64,000 bases of DNA, from contig NZ_JBDZDS010000002.1 in assembly GCF_040045035.1 (NCBI RefSeq), positions 124,001 through 188,000 on the forward strand, written 5' to 3'. A model generated the notes under the pieces. It was not told the origin of the DNA. It made no database searches and worked only from the letters and a program-made list of their open reading frames with translations. The stretch comes from Pseudaminobacter sp040045035. GTDB lineage: Bacteria; Pseudomonadota; Alphaproteobacteria; Rhizobiales; Rhizobiaceae. The position numbers and the translations under genes are program-made. Positions 43,466 through 51,430 of this stretch are shown piece by piece. The stretch's first letter is position 1, and the number at the start of each line of letters is the position of its first letter.

Positions 43466-44020
43466 ATGAAACGCGCGTTCCTGTTCCCCCTGCTGCCTGC
43501 AATGGCCCTCGCCACCACCAGCGCCAGCATGGCCGATGCCGTTCGCGGCGCGGAGCGGGACAAGAAGTTCTTCGAGAGTGTCGAAGGCGAGTGGGTGGGT
43601 CCGGGCGAAATCGTTGCCGGCAAGTACAAGGGCACCAAATTCAGCTGCAGCTTCACCGGCTCGACGCCCGACGGCAAGGTCGGCATGACGCTGGATGGCG
43701 ACTGCCGGGTCGGCGTGTTCAGCCAGAAGATGTCGGCGACAGTGCAGCACAGTGGCAGCAAGGGGTATAAGGGCACCTTCCTGGACGGCGCCGCCGGCAA
43801 GGGCCTGGACATTGTCTCGGGCAACGTCGTTGACGCGCACAAGGTCATTTTCGCGCTCAACCGCAACCAGCTCAAGGGCGTGATGCAGGCGCGCATTCCC
43901 GACGATAACACCATGAACGTGACCGTTTCGGTGCGCGTCGACGAGGAACTGGTTCCGGTAATCGGCATGAGCCTGAAGCGCGTCGACAATAGCGCCGTTG
44001 GCGCCATCGCCCGCAAGTAG
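43466..44020 (+). CDS. Secreted protein of unknown function
   Basis: A 184-residue exported protein with a signal peptide (MKRAFLFPLLPAMALATTSASMA, cut near residue 23). The mature part is beta-rich (DKKFFESVEGEWVGPGEIVAGKYKG, FTGSTPDGKVGMTLDGDC) with two cysteines (SCSF and GDCRVG) that could form a disulfide. It ends with NSAVGAIARK. I do not recognise a family with certainty. The first residues after the signal suggest a lipocalin-like or DUF barrel. Confidence 0.7.
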   Translation: MKRAFLFPLLPAMALATTSASMADAVRGAERDKKFFESVEGEWVGPGEIVAGKYKGTKFSCSFTGSTPDGKVGMTLDGDCRVGVFSQKMSATVQHSGSKGYKGTFLDGAAGKGLDIVSGNVVDAHKVIFALNRNQLKGVMQARIPDDNTMNVTVSVRVDEELVPVIGMSLKRVDNSAVGAIARK

Positions 44021-44090
44021 CTTTGGCACGCGGCGGGAAGCGGCCGGGCCCAGCGCCCGGCCTTTTCATTTCCACCGTGCGCGAGGGACG

Positions 44091-44357
44091 TCAGCCCTTG
44101 ATCGCGGCAATCAGCTCGTCATAGGCCCTGCAGGCGTCCAACGAGGTCTTGGCATCCTGATATTTCTGGGTGATCTGCTGCACCTTGCCGACCAGCCCCA
44201 TGGCCTTGGCGGGGTCCTTGGCTACGACCTCCTGAAGCGCGGTCGTCATCTCCTGCGCCTTCTTGGCCAGCGTCTCGGTGGTGCACTCCGGGGCCTTCGA
44301 ACAAGCGGATCCGGCCAGGGCCACGGCAAGCGCCGCGACCAGCGAAAATTTCTTCAC
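44091..44357 (-). CDS. Small periplasmic lipoprotein of unknown function
   Basis: An 88-residue protein. The signal peptide ends in the lipobox AGSAC (mature Cys near residue 19). The mature part is helical (TETLAKKAQEMTTALQEVVAKD) with two further cysteines (PECTT and DACRAY). It resembles short helical lipoproteins but no family is claimed. It lies alone on the minus strand. Confidence 0.68.
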   Translation of the reverse strand: MKKFSLVAALAVALAGSACSKAPECTTETLAKKAQEMTTALQEVVAKDPAKAMGLVGKVQQITQKYQDAKTSLDACRAYDELIAAIKG

Positions 44358-44616
44358 GTCTTCACCTCTCCTCGAAAAATGGCTGGAACGTATCCGCCGC
44401 TTGTTTCAAGCGCCCGCCGGCCGCTGCTGGGCTTAGCCCGCCTCCATGCCGCTTTGCAACGGCAGCATGTACAAACCACCGGCAACACCCCCTTCGCCGG
44501 TCGCCGCGGTGCATCTGCCGCTAATCCGGGCTTTTCGCGCGGGCCGCAAACTCCTATCTTGCCTGTCTCATTCATTGCCCAGCGCATGTCGCGCTCGAAA
44601 ATTCGGGACATCACGC

Positions 44617-46467
44617 ATGGCCGCAGCGGCTTCCAGCGAACTCCCTCAGGTTGTGGCGCTGCTTGCCGCCGGTGTGGCGGCCGTCCCGATATTCAGGCGC
44701 CTCGGCCTGGGTTCGATCCTCGGCTACCTCGCTGCAGGCGTGGCCATCGGCCCCTTCGGCCTGGGCATCTTCTACGACTCGGCTGCCATATTCAAAGTCG
44801 CCCAATTGGGCGTGGTGATGTTCCTTTTCATCATAGGCCTGGAGATGCAGCCCTCGCGGCTCTGGAGCATGCGTAGGCAGATCTTCGGGCTCGGCGTGCT
44901 CCAGGTCAGCGTATGCGCATTGCTGCTGACCAGCGTCGGCTTCCTGACCGGATTTCCCGTCGCGCAGTCTTTCGTGGCGGGTGCGGGCTTCGTGCTCACC
45001 TCTACGGCCGTTGTCATGCAGGTCCTTGAAGACCGTGGAGAGATTTCCTCCCCCGGCGGCCAGCGCATCGTCTCCATCCTGCTGATGGAGGATCTGACGA
45101 TCGTGCCGCTGCTGGCACTGGTCGCGTTCCTCGCGCCGGTCGCACCCGGGCAGGCGGAAACGGGCTGGGTGACGAGGCTGACGGAGATCGGCATCGGCAT
45201 CGGCTCCATCCTTGGCCTCGTCATCGCCGGGCGCTATCTGCTCAATCCGCTGTTTCGCATCCTTGCTGACTCGCAAGCCCGCGAAGTCATGACCGCGGCA
45301 GCGCTGCTGGTCGTGCTCGGCTCCGCGCTGGCCATGCAATTAAGCGGCCTCTCCATGGCCATGGGAGCTTTCCTGGCCGGCGTGCTACTGTCCGAATCGA
45401 CCTTCCGACACCAGCTCGAGGCGGATATCGAGCCGTTCCGCGGCATACTGCTCGGACTGTTCTTCCTCGCCGTGGGCATGTCGCTCAACCTTCGCATCGT
45501 CGCCGACAACTGGCAGATGGTCGCCTTCTATGTGCTCGCTTACATGATGGCCAAAGCGACCGGCGTCTATCTCGTCGCGCGCATCACCGGGGCTAGCCAG
45601 CAGATCGCGGTGGAACGTGCGGTGATCATGGCACAGGGCGGCGAGTTCGCCTTCGTGCTCTATTCGTCGGCAATGGCCGTGGGCATCATCGACGGCGAAG
45701 CGAACGCTATCCTCACCGCGATCGTCATCCTCTCGATGGTTCTCACCCCGCTCGCCCTCGTCGGCCTGCGCTATCTCACCCCGGAAGTCGAGCAGAGCCT
45801 CGACGGCGTCGATGTCGCGGAAGATCTGAGCGGCTCGGTCCTGGTCATCGGTTTCGGACGTTTTGGCCAGATCGCCAGCCAGCCGCTGCTGCTTCGGGGC
45901 GTGGACGTCACCATCATCGACAACGACGTCGAGATGATCAAGGCGGCCGCCACCTTCGGCTTCAAGGTCTACTACGGAGACGGTACCCGGCTCGACATCC
46001 TGCAAACGGCCGGCGCGGGCCGTGCGCGCGCCGTGCTGATTTGCGTCGACAAGGGCCAGACCGCAGTCAAGATCGCCGAGCAGATGCAGGCCGAGTTTCC
46101 GCTGGTCACGGTGTTGGCCCGCGCCTTCGACCGCGGCACCGCAATGGACCTGATCCAGATTGGCGTCGACTACCAGATGCGCGAGACCTTTGAGTCGGCG
46201 CTCGCATTCGGCCAAGCCACGCTGGAGCAGTTGGGTGTAGACCGCGAAGAAGCCGCGGACACAATCGCGGATGTGCGTGAGCGCGATGCGGCACGCCTCG
46301 ATGCGCAGCTTGTGGGCGGCCTGCAAGCCGGGCGAGGCTTTTTCAAGGGCAATATGCCGGTGCCGGCCCCGCTGACCCAGCCTCGGCGCCCTGGCCGCGC
46401 GATGGACAAGGAAACGGAACAGGTGCTTGGCAAATCAGCCGTGAGGAAAGAAGGAGAGGACGGATGA
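44617..46467 (+). CDS. Kef-type cation/proton antiporter (CPA2 family)
   Basis: Membrane K+/H+ (or Na+/H+) exchanger. It has 616 residues. A Na_H_Exchanger domain of about 12 segments (residues 8-390) contains FLFIIGLEMQPSRLW, GFVLTSTAVVMQVLEDRGE and AQGGEFAFVL. A C-terminal TrkA-N (RCK) domain follows (about 405-520) with VLVIGFGRFGQIASQPLL, an NAD-binding Rossmann motif. I chose ATG 44617 (MAAAASSELPQ); the upstream frame from 44446 has no membrane-protein character. It overlaps the DUF924 gene by four bases. Confidence 0.9.
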   Translation: MAAAASSELPQVVALLAAGVAAVPIFRRLGLGSILGYLAAGVAIGPFGLGIFYDSAAIFKVAQLGVVMFLFIIGLEMQPSRLWSMRRQIFGLGVLQVSVCALLLTSVGFLTGFPVAQSFVAGAGFVLTSTAVVMQVLEDRGEISSPGGQRIVSILLMEDLTIVPLLALVAFLAPVAPGQAETGWVTRLTEIGIGIGSILGLVIAGRYLLNPLFRILADSQAREVMTAAALLVVLGSALAMQLSGLSMAMGAFLAGVLLSESTFRHQLEADIEPFRGILLGLFFLAVGMSLNLRIVADNWQMVAFYVLAYMMAKATGVYLVARITGASQQIAVERAVIMAQGGEFAFVLYSSAMAVGIIDGEANAILTAIVILSMVLTPLALVGLRYLTPEVEQSLDGVDVAEDLSGSVLVIGFGRFGQIASQPLLLRGVDVTIIDNDVEMIKAAATFGFKVYYGDGTRLDILQTAGAGRARAVLICVDKGQTAVKIAEQMQAEFPLVTVLARAFDRGTAMDLIQIGVDYQMRETFESALAFGQATLEQLGVDREEAADTIADVRERDAARLDAQLVGGLQAGRGFFKGNMPVPAPLTQPRRPGRAMDKETEQVLGKSAVRKEGEDG

Positions 46468-47015
46468 CGACAACTGAACTCGGTCCCGCCGAAGTGGTCG
46501 ACTTCTGGCTCGACGCCGGGCCGGACCGCTGGTTCGAGAAGGATCACGCCTTCGACGCCGCATTTCACGACCGCTTCCGCCATCTGCATTTTGCCGCAGC
46601 ACGACGCGAGCTCGACCATTGGGCCGAGCATGCCGAAGGCTCGCTTGCCCTGCTGATCCTGCTCGACCAGTTCCCCCGAAACTGTTTTCGCGGGACCGCA
46701 CACATGTATGCCACCGATCAGCTTGCCCGGCATTTCGCGACGAAAGCCATCGAAGCCGGGCATGACGAGCAGGTGGACCCGGACTTGCGAGCCTTCATTT
46801 ACCTGCCGTTCGAGCATTCCGAAAACCTGTCGGACCAGTACCTCTCGGTGGAACTCACGCGGCGGCTGATCGACGAGTCCTACATGCAGTACGCGCTAGA
46901 GCACCGTGACATAATCCAGCGCTTCGGCCGCTTCCCGCACCGCAATTCGATGCTGGGCCGGGAGACGACGCCTGAAGAGCAGGCCTACCTCGATTCGGGC
47001 GGCTTTTCGGGCTGA
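46464..47015 (+). CDS. DUF924 family protein
   Basis: A 183-residue soluble helical protein of the DUF924 family. VVDFWLDAGPDRWFEKDHAFD at the start, LLILLDQFPRNCFRG in the middle, and FIYLPFEHSENLSDQ and RFGRFPHRNSMLGRE near the end are the known family signatures. No enzymatic role is established. Its start overlaps the antiporter stop (ATGA), so they are co-transcribed. It converges on folK. Confidence 0.9.
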   Translation: MTTTELGPAEVVDFWLDAGPDRWFEKDHAFDAAFHDRFRHLHFAAARRELDHWAEHAEGSLALLILLDQFPRNCFRGTAHMYATDQLARHFATKAIEAGHDEQVDPDLRAFIYLPFEHSENLSDQYLSVELTRRLIDESYMQYALEHRDIIQRFGRFPHRNSMLGRETTPEEQAYLDSGGFSG

Positions 47016-47057
47016 GGACGCCCGCGGCGGCCTCAACACTGCCCGCGGCTGAGTGCG

Positions 47058-47573
47058 TCAGGCCTTCCACCACTCCCGGCCCGAAGGCAGCTTTTCGATG
47101 CCGGCGCGGTCGACGAGCGGCAGGCGTTCCGAAGCGCTTTCGCCCCCAATTGCGAAGTCCGGGGCGATTTCGGTCAGCGGCACGAGTACGAAAGCGCGCT
47201 CGAAAAGCCGCGGATGCGGCACTTCGAGGCCCGTTTCGTGGATCACACGTTCCCCGAAGGCCAATATGTCGATGTCCACGAGGCGCGGCCCCCAACGCTC
47301 CTGGCGGACACGCTTGAGCTTGCGTTCGGCTTCCAGGCAAAGTTCGAGGAGTTCGCGCGGTGAACGGCTGGTGGAGATTTCCACGGCGCAATTGAGAAAA
47401 TCGGGCTGGTCCAGCTTGCCCCACGGCGGAGTGCGGTAGAGCGACGAGACGGAAACGACCTCCGTCTGGGGATCGGCGTCCACCATGCGCAACGCCGCCG
47501 CCATCGTCTTTGCCGGATCGTCGAGATTGCCCCCGAGGCTCAGATAGACCCGCTCTCTGCTAGGGTTGGACAA
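47058..47573 (-). CDS. folK: 2-amino-4-hydroxy-6-hydroxymethyldihydropteridine pyrophosphokinase (HPPK)
   Basis: Transfers pyrophosphate from ATP to the pterin in folate synthesis, making the substrate of FolP. It has 171 residues. YLSLGGNLDDP opens the protein, YRTPPWGKLDQPDFLN is the pterin site, and RWGPRLVDIDIL is the HPPK signature. It lies 45 bp after folP on the same strand. Confidence 0.95.
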   Translation of the reverse strand: MSNPSRERVYLSLGGNLDDPAKTMAAALRMVDADPQTEVVSVSSLYRTPPWGKLDQPDFLNCAVEISTSRSPRELLELCLEAERKLKRVRQERWGPRLVDIDILAFGERVIHETGLEVPHPRLFERAFVLVPLTEIAPDFAIGGESASERLPLVDRAGIEKLPSGREWWKA

Positions 47574-47618
47574 GCGTCACCTCGATAGCTGGAAAATGGT
47601 AAGTGGCCGGCCCAACGA

Positions 47619-48464
47619 TCACGAGCCCGGCTTGGATGTCTCGCGTGCGAGGATAGCATCCGCGACCGCCAGCGCGTCGGCATTGATTGCGACATTGTGA
47701 ACCCGAAACACGGATGCCCCCTTGAGCCTGAGGATCACGCTGGTCGCCGCCGTGGCGGCATCGCGCGCCTCGGAAGTTCTGCCGGAGACGTGTCCCACGA
47801 AGCGCTTGCGCGACGTGCCGACGAGCCATGGGAAGCCGAGCGCATGAAGCTCGGAAAACCGGGTCATCAGTTGCAGATTTTCCTCTGCATCCTTTGCAAA
47901 GCCGAAGCCGGGATCGAGCAATATCTGCTCGTCAGCCACGCCGGATTCTCGTGCGATCCGCAGCGACTTTTCCAGGAACTCGAACTGGTCCGCGATGACG
48001 TCCGGGTTTTTCTCGCGCTCGCGGCCCGTGTGCATGACCACTAGCCCTGCCCCCGTCTCCGCCGCCAGGCGGGCGATGCTAGATTCGCGCTGTAGCCCCC
48101 AGACATCGTTGACGATATGCGCGCCGGCGGCGACCGCCAACCGGGCCGTCTCCTCGCGGTAGGTGTCGACGGAAATCAGCGTGTCGCCGAACCTGGCAAG
48201 CGCGGCGATGATCGGCAGGATGCGCGCCTGCTCTTCCTCGGGCGTCACCGGGGTTGCGCCCGGCCGGGTGGATTCGCCGCCGACGTCGATGATCGAGGCG
48301 CCTTCGGCGATCATCCGCCGCGCCTGCTCGATGGCGCGGTTGGGGTCGACGAACTGTCCGCCATCGGAAAAACTGTCCGGCGTGATGTTGAGAATCCCCA
48401 TCACCAGCGCCTTGGTGCCGATATCCAGAAAGCGCCCATGCGCCAATCGCCATTGTCTGGTCAT
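47619..48464 (-). CDS. folP: Dihydropteroate synthase
   Basis: Condenses the activated pterin with p-aminobenzoate, the sulfonamide target. It has 281 residues of a TIM barrel. Signatures are VMGILNITPDSFSDGG, IIDVGGESTRPGA, ILLDPGFGFAKDAEENLQ and PWLVGTSRKRF. It is upstream of folK. The usual folB gene between them is absent here. Confidence 0.95.
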   Translation of the reverse strand: MTRQWRLAHGRFLDIGTKALVMGILNITPDSFSDGGQFVDPNRAIEQARRMIAEGASIIDVGGESTRPGATPVTPEEEQARILPIIAALARFGDTLISVDTYREETARLAVAAGAHIVNDVWGLQRESSIARLAAETGAGLVVMHTGREREKNPDVIADQFEFLEKSLRIARESGVADEQILLDPGFGFAKDAEENLQLMTRFSELHALGFPWLVGTSRKRFVGHVSGRTSEARDAATAATSVILRLKGASVFRVHNVAINADALAVADAILARETSKPGS

Positions 48465-48592
48465 TGTCGGTTGCTCATTGCCGATGATGCGGAAGCAACA
48501 AGAAATCGCCGCATCTGTACCTTAGCTGCGGGGCGACGATTTTCCGTTGCGCGTCAGACGCCCGTAACGCAAGGTATCTCAAGAGGCAATAT

Positions 48593-49210
48593 ATGATGAA
48601 ACGCGCCCTGCTGACCGCCGCAACGTTCACCTGCATGGCAATGCCCGCCGGGGCAGCCAGCGTTTCGAAGACATACAGCTATTTCCCGATCGGCGGCACC
48701 ACGTTGGAGCAGATCGAAGCGGAGCTTTCGCGGCGCGGGCCGCATGTGAGCCGTTCGAACAGCCGCCACCCGGGCGCCACGCAAATGCAATTCACCACCA
48801 AGATCGCATACGCGCAGGGCAAGGGCTTTTGTGAGGTCGCCGACGCCAAGACCACACTGACGGCCAAGGTCATCCTTCCGAGATGGAGCCGCCCTGCCAA
48901 GGCGGACAAAGACGTCAGGCTGGTGTGGGACACCCTCGCGGCCGATATCAAGCGCCATGAGGAAAGCCATCTGGTGATCGCCAAGAATTACGCGCGCGAG
49001 CTTGAGCAGGCATTGATGGCGATGGGCCGGCAGAAGAACTGCGAGGTTGCGGCCGAGACGGCAAAGGCGGTCACGGAGAAGGTGCTCACCCGACACAAGG
49101 AAGCGCAGGCGGAGTTCGACAGGATCGAGGGCAAGAATTTCGAGAGCCGCCTGACAAGGCTGCTGAAATACAGGCTCCAGCGGATCCAGGCCGGACGCAT
49201 ACCCGGCTGA
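48593..49210 (+). CDS. DUF922 family secreted zinc-dependent protease-like protein
   Basis: A 205-residue exported protein with a signal peptide (about 1-21, ending PAGA). The domain has TYSYFPIGGTTLEQIEAELSR at the start and an HEESH zinc motif (IKRHEESHLVIAKNY), an HExxH metallopeptidase signature. Cys residues lie in FCEVAD and NCEVAA. It is likely active in the periplasm; its target is unknown. ATG 48596 is an alternative start. Confidence 0.82.
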   Translation: MMKRALLTAATFTCMAMPAGAASVSKTYSYFPIGGTTLEQIEAELSRRGPHVSRSNSRHPGATQMQFTTKIAYAQGKGFCEVADAKTTLTAKVILPRWSRPAKADKDVRLVWDTLAADIKRHEESHLVIAKNYARELEQALMAMGRQKNCEVAAETAKAVTEKVLTRHKEAQAEFDRIEGKNFESRLTRLLKYRLQRIQAGRIPG

Positions 49211-49247
49211 CCGGCCCCCGGCGGGGCCCGGCCCCGAGCATCCTGGC

Positions 49248-50273
49248 CTAGTCCGGCACCCCGAGCTTCTTGTGGATGCTGGAAGACGAGGTGGTGTACT
49301 GGAACACCACGCGCTCGCTCGGGCTGACGATCTTCTTTGCGGCCTGGGTCATCAGCGCCGCCTCGTGGAAACCCGACAGGATCAACTTCAGCTTGCCCGG
49401 GTACCAGTTGATGTCGCCGATGGCGAAAATGCCCGGCACCGAAGTTTCAAACTTCTCCGTATCGACCGGGATCTGATTCTCATGGAGATTTAGGCCCCAC
49501 TCGGCTATCGGACCGAGCTTCATGGTCAGGCCGAAGAACGGCAGCATGCGCGTGCATGCAATCTCGACTTCCCCTTCCGGGCCTTTCACCGTCGCTCCCG
49601 AAAGCTGGCCGCCCTCGCCCGACAATCCAGTGATCTGCCCCACCTGGAAATCCAGATCGCCCCGCTCCTTCATCGCCAGCATCTTGTTGACGCTGTCGGG
49701 AGCGGCGCGAAACTCCGGCCGACGATGCACGAGCGTGATGCGCCTGGCGACGGGCTGCAGGTTCAATGTCCAGTCGAGAGCCGAGTCGCCGCCGCCGACG
49801 ATGACGACATCGTGCCCGCGAAAATCCTCCATCCGCCGCACGGAATAGAAGACGCTGGTCCCCTCATAGGCCTCGATGCCCGGAATTGGCGGCCGCTTGG
49901 GCTGGAAGGCGCCGCCGCCGGCCGCGATCACCACGACCTTCGCCTCGATGACCTCGCCGGTGTCGGTCATGGCCCGAAAACTGCCATCCTCGAGATTCTC
50001 GAGTCCCGAAACCATACAGTTGAAGGTGAATTCGGGCTTGAAGGGCTCGATCTGCTTCATCAGCTGATCGACCAACTGCTGCGCCGAGATCGAAGGCCAG
50101 GCCGGAATGTCGTAGATCGGCTTTTCTGGATAGAGTTCGGCGCATTGCCCGCCCGGCCGGTCGAGAATGTCGACGAGCCGGCATTTCATGTCGAACAGTC
50201 CGAGTTCGAACACAGCAAAGAGCGCAACCGGCCCCGCGCCGATGATCAGAACGTCCGTCTTGCTGCTTTGCAT
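49248..50273 (-). CDS. Ferredoxin-NADP reductase, thioredoxin-reductase-like type
   Basis: Homodimeric flavoprotein moving electrons between NADPH and ferredoxin. It has 341 residues. The FAD motif is VLIIGAGPVALFAV, the NADPH motif is VVIVGGGDSALDW, and VPGIFAIGDINWYPGKLKLIL is the second FAD site. There is no CxxC redox pair between them, which separates it from true thioredoxin reductase and matches the TrxR-like FNR class. The ferredoxin gene lies 75 bp upstream on the same strand, likely as its redox partner. Confidence 0.92.
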   Translation of the reverse strand: MQSSKTDVLIIGAGPVALFAVFELGLFDMKCRLVDILDRPGGQCAELYPEKPIYDIPAWPSISAQQLVDQLMKQIEPFKPEFTFNCMVSGLENLEDGSFRAMTDTGEVIEAKVVVIAAGGGAFQPKRPPIPGIEAYEGTSVFYSVRRMEDFRGHDVVIVGGGDSALDWTLNLQPVARRITLVHRRPEFRAAPDSVNKMLAMKERGDLDFQVGQITGLSGEGGQLSGATVKGPEGEVEIACTRMLPFFGLTMKLGPIAEWGLNLHENQIPVDTEKFETSVPGIFAIGDINWYPGKLKLILSGFHEAALMTQAAKKIVSPSERVVFQYTTSSSSIHKKLGVPD

Positions 50274-50348
50274 AGGCCTGCCCCCGATGCGCCGTTCGCA
50301 CCCTCGTCGCGACAGAGATCGCCGAACGGCGCCGTGGGCGACGAGCGG

Positions 50349-50669
50349 TTATCCCTGCCGTTCAGGAACCCGCACGACAAGACCGTCGAGTTCGTCGCGG
50401 ACCTTGATCTGGCACGACAGCCGCGAATTTGGCCGCACGTCGTAGGCGAAGTCCAGCATGTCCTCTTCCATGGCCTCCGGCTCGCCCACGGCGTTGGTCC
50501 ATTCCTCGTCGACATAGACATGGCAAGTGGCGCAGGCGCAGGCACCGCCGCACTCCGCCTCGATGCCTGGTACGGCATTGCGGATTGCGTTCTCCATGAC
50601 GGTCGAGCCGTTCTCGGCCTCCACGTCGAAACGAGTGCCGTCGAAGGCTACGAAGGAAAGCTTGGTCAT
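50349..50669 (-). CDS. [2Fe-2S] ferredoxin, adrenodoxin type (housekeeping copy)
   Basis: Electron carrier of 106 residues. Ligands are Cys40, Cys46, Cys49 and Cys86, with the same ECGGACACATCH cluster loop as the ferredoxin at 25795. The two align end to end without gaps. This copy sits just before a ferredoxin-NADP reductase gene and probably serves general needs such as Fe-S or heme-related reactions. Confidence 0.93.
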   Translation of the reverse strand: MTKLSFVAFDGTRFDVEAENGSTVMENAIRNAVPGIEAECGGACACATCHVYVDEEWTNAVGEPEAMEEDMLDFAYDVRPNSRLSCQIKVRDELDGLVVRVPERQG

Positions 50670-50780
50670 TACAGCCCCTGAAACGAATACACCGCCGAGA
50701 TAATCACTCCGGCGCGCAAGTCAACTGCCGCGCAAAAACGCCCCAAAATGACGCAGTTGGCATGGGTGTGGTAAAAACCA

Positions 50781-51155
50781 CTAGCGACTGATGGCGGCGA
50801 CGAAATCCCTGAGTTCGTCGATCAGCGTCGCCAGGCGCTCCAGCACGTGCTGGTCCTGCGGCCGATTCTCGATCTCGACCGCGCAATCGGCGATGGCAAA
50901 GGCGCCGACGCCGCGAGCCGCGCCCTTGAGCGCATGCGCAAGCTCAAGACGCTCCTGTGTGCCGGCCCCACCGATGCGGTCGCGCACCTGCAACGCCTGG
51001 TGCACGAACAGGTCCAACACCTCCTGCTCGAGGGCCCTGTCGCCCATCGTCTGCCGGCCGAGATGGATGAGATCGACCGGACGCGCCGACATCGGTCCCG
51101 AACTCTCTCCGCCCGGCATCGAAAATGCCACAGCATCGTCTTTTTGCGGTGCCAT
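50781..51155 (-). CDS. Hpt-domain phosphotransfer protein
   Basis: A 124-residue four-helix protein. The phospho-accepting histidine is in LAHALKGAARGVGA, the Hpt signature. The N-terminus is short and acidic. It could take phosphate from a hybrid kinase such as CckA or an orphan kinase. The start ATG at 51155 (MAPQKDDAVAF) has GGGTGA upstream; the frame extends to 51200 without family similarity. It is divergent from the giant repeat gene, with 275 bp between them that contain no gene. Confidence 0.83.
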   Translation of the reverse strand: MAPQKDDAVAFSMPGGESSGPMSARPVDLIHLGRQTMGDRALEQEVLDLFVHQALQVRDRIGGAGTQERLELAHALKGAARGVGAFAIADCAVEIENRPQDQHVLERLATLIDELRDFVAAISR

Positions 51156-51430
51156 TTCACCCTTCTCCGAGCAGCGGCGCGATCGGCCAAAACCATTCAA
51201 TCATGTGGATAACGAAGTAATGCGCAAATCCTGGAATCAGCTCGCAAAACCGCCAAATTCTTGGCTTCGTTAACCTTATGTTTAAAGTTTTACGTATCGA
51301 CCCCGATTCAAGTTTCCTTTACCCGACTGTGCCAGTACGATACGTAAAGTCCATAAAAGGCCTCACAAGCGAGCATCTATGAGCCCCCACTTAGGCGAAC
51401 TCGCGGCATTGAGTATAGGGTAACGGCGAC

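Noticed and set aside
47560..47829. Possible folB remnant between folP and folK
   Set aside because: The frame here lies mostly inside folP, shows no aldolase motif, and only 45 bp are free between the genes.
49725..50681. A 318-codon plus-strand frame over the FNR and ferredoxin genes
   Set aside because: Both minus-strand genes are well recognised and cover the same bases.
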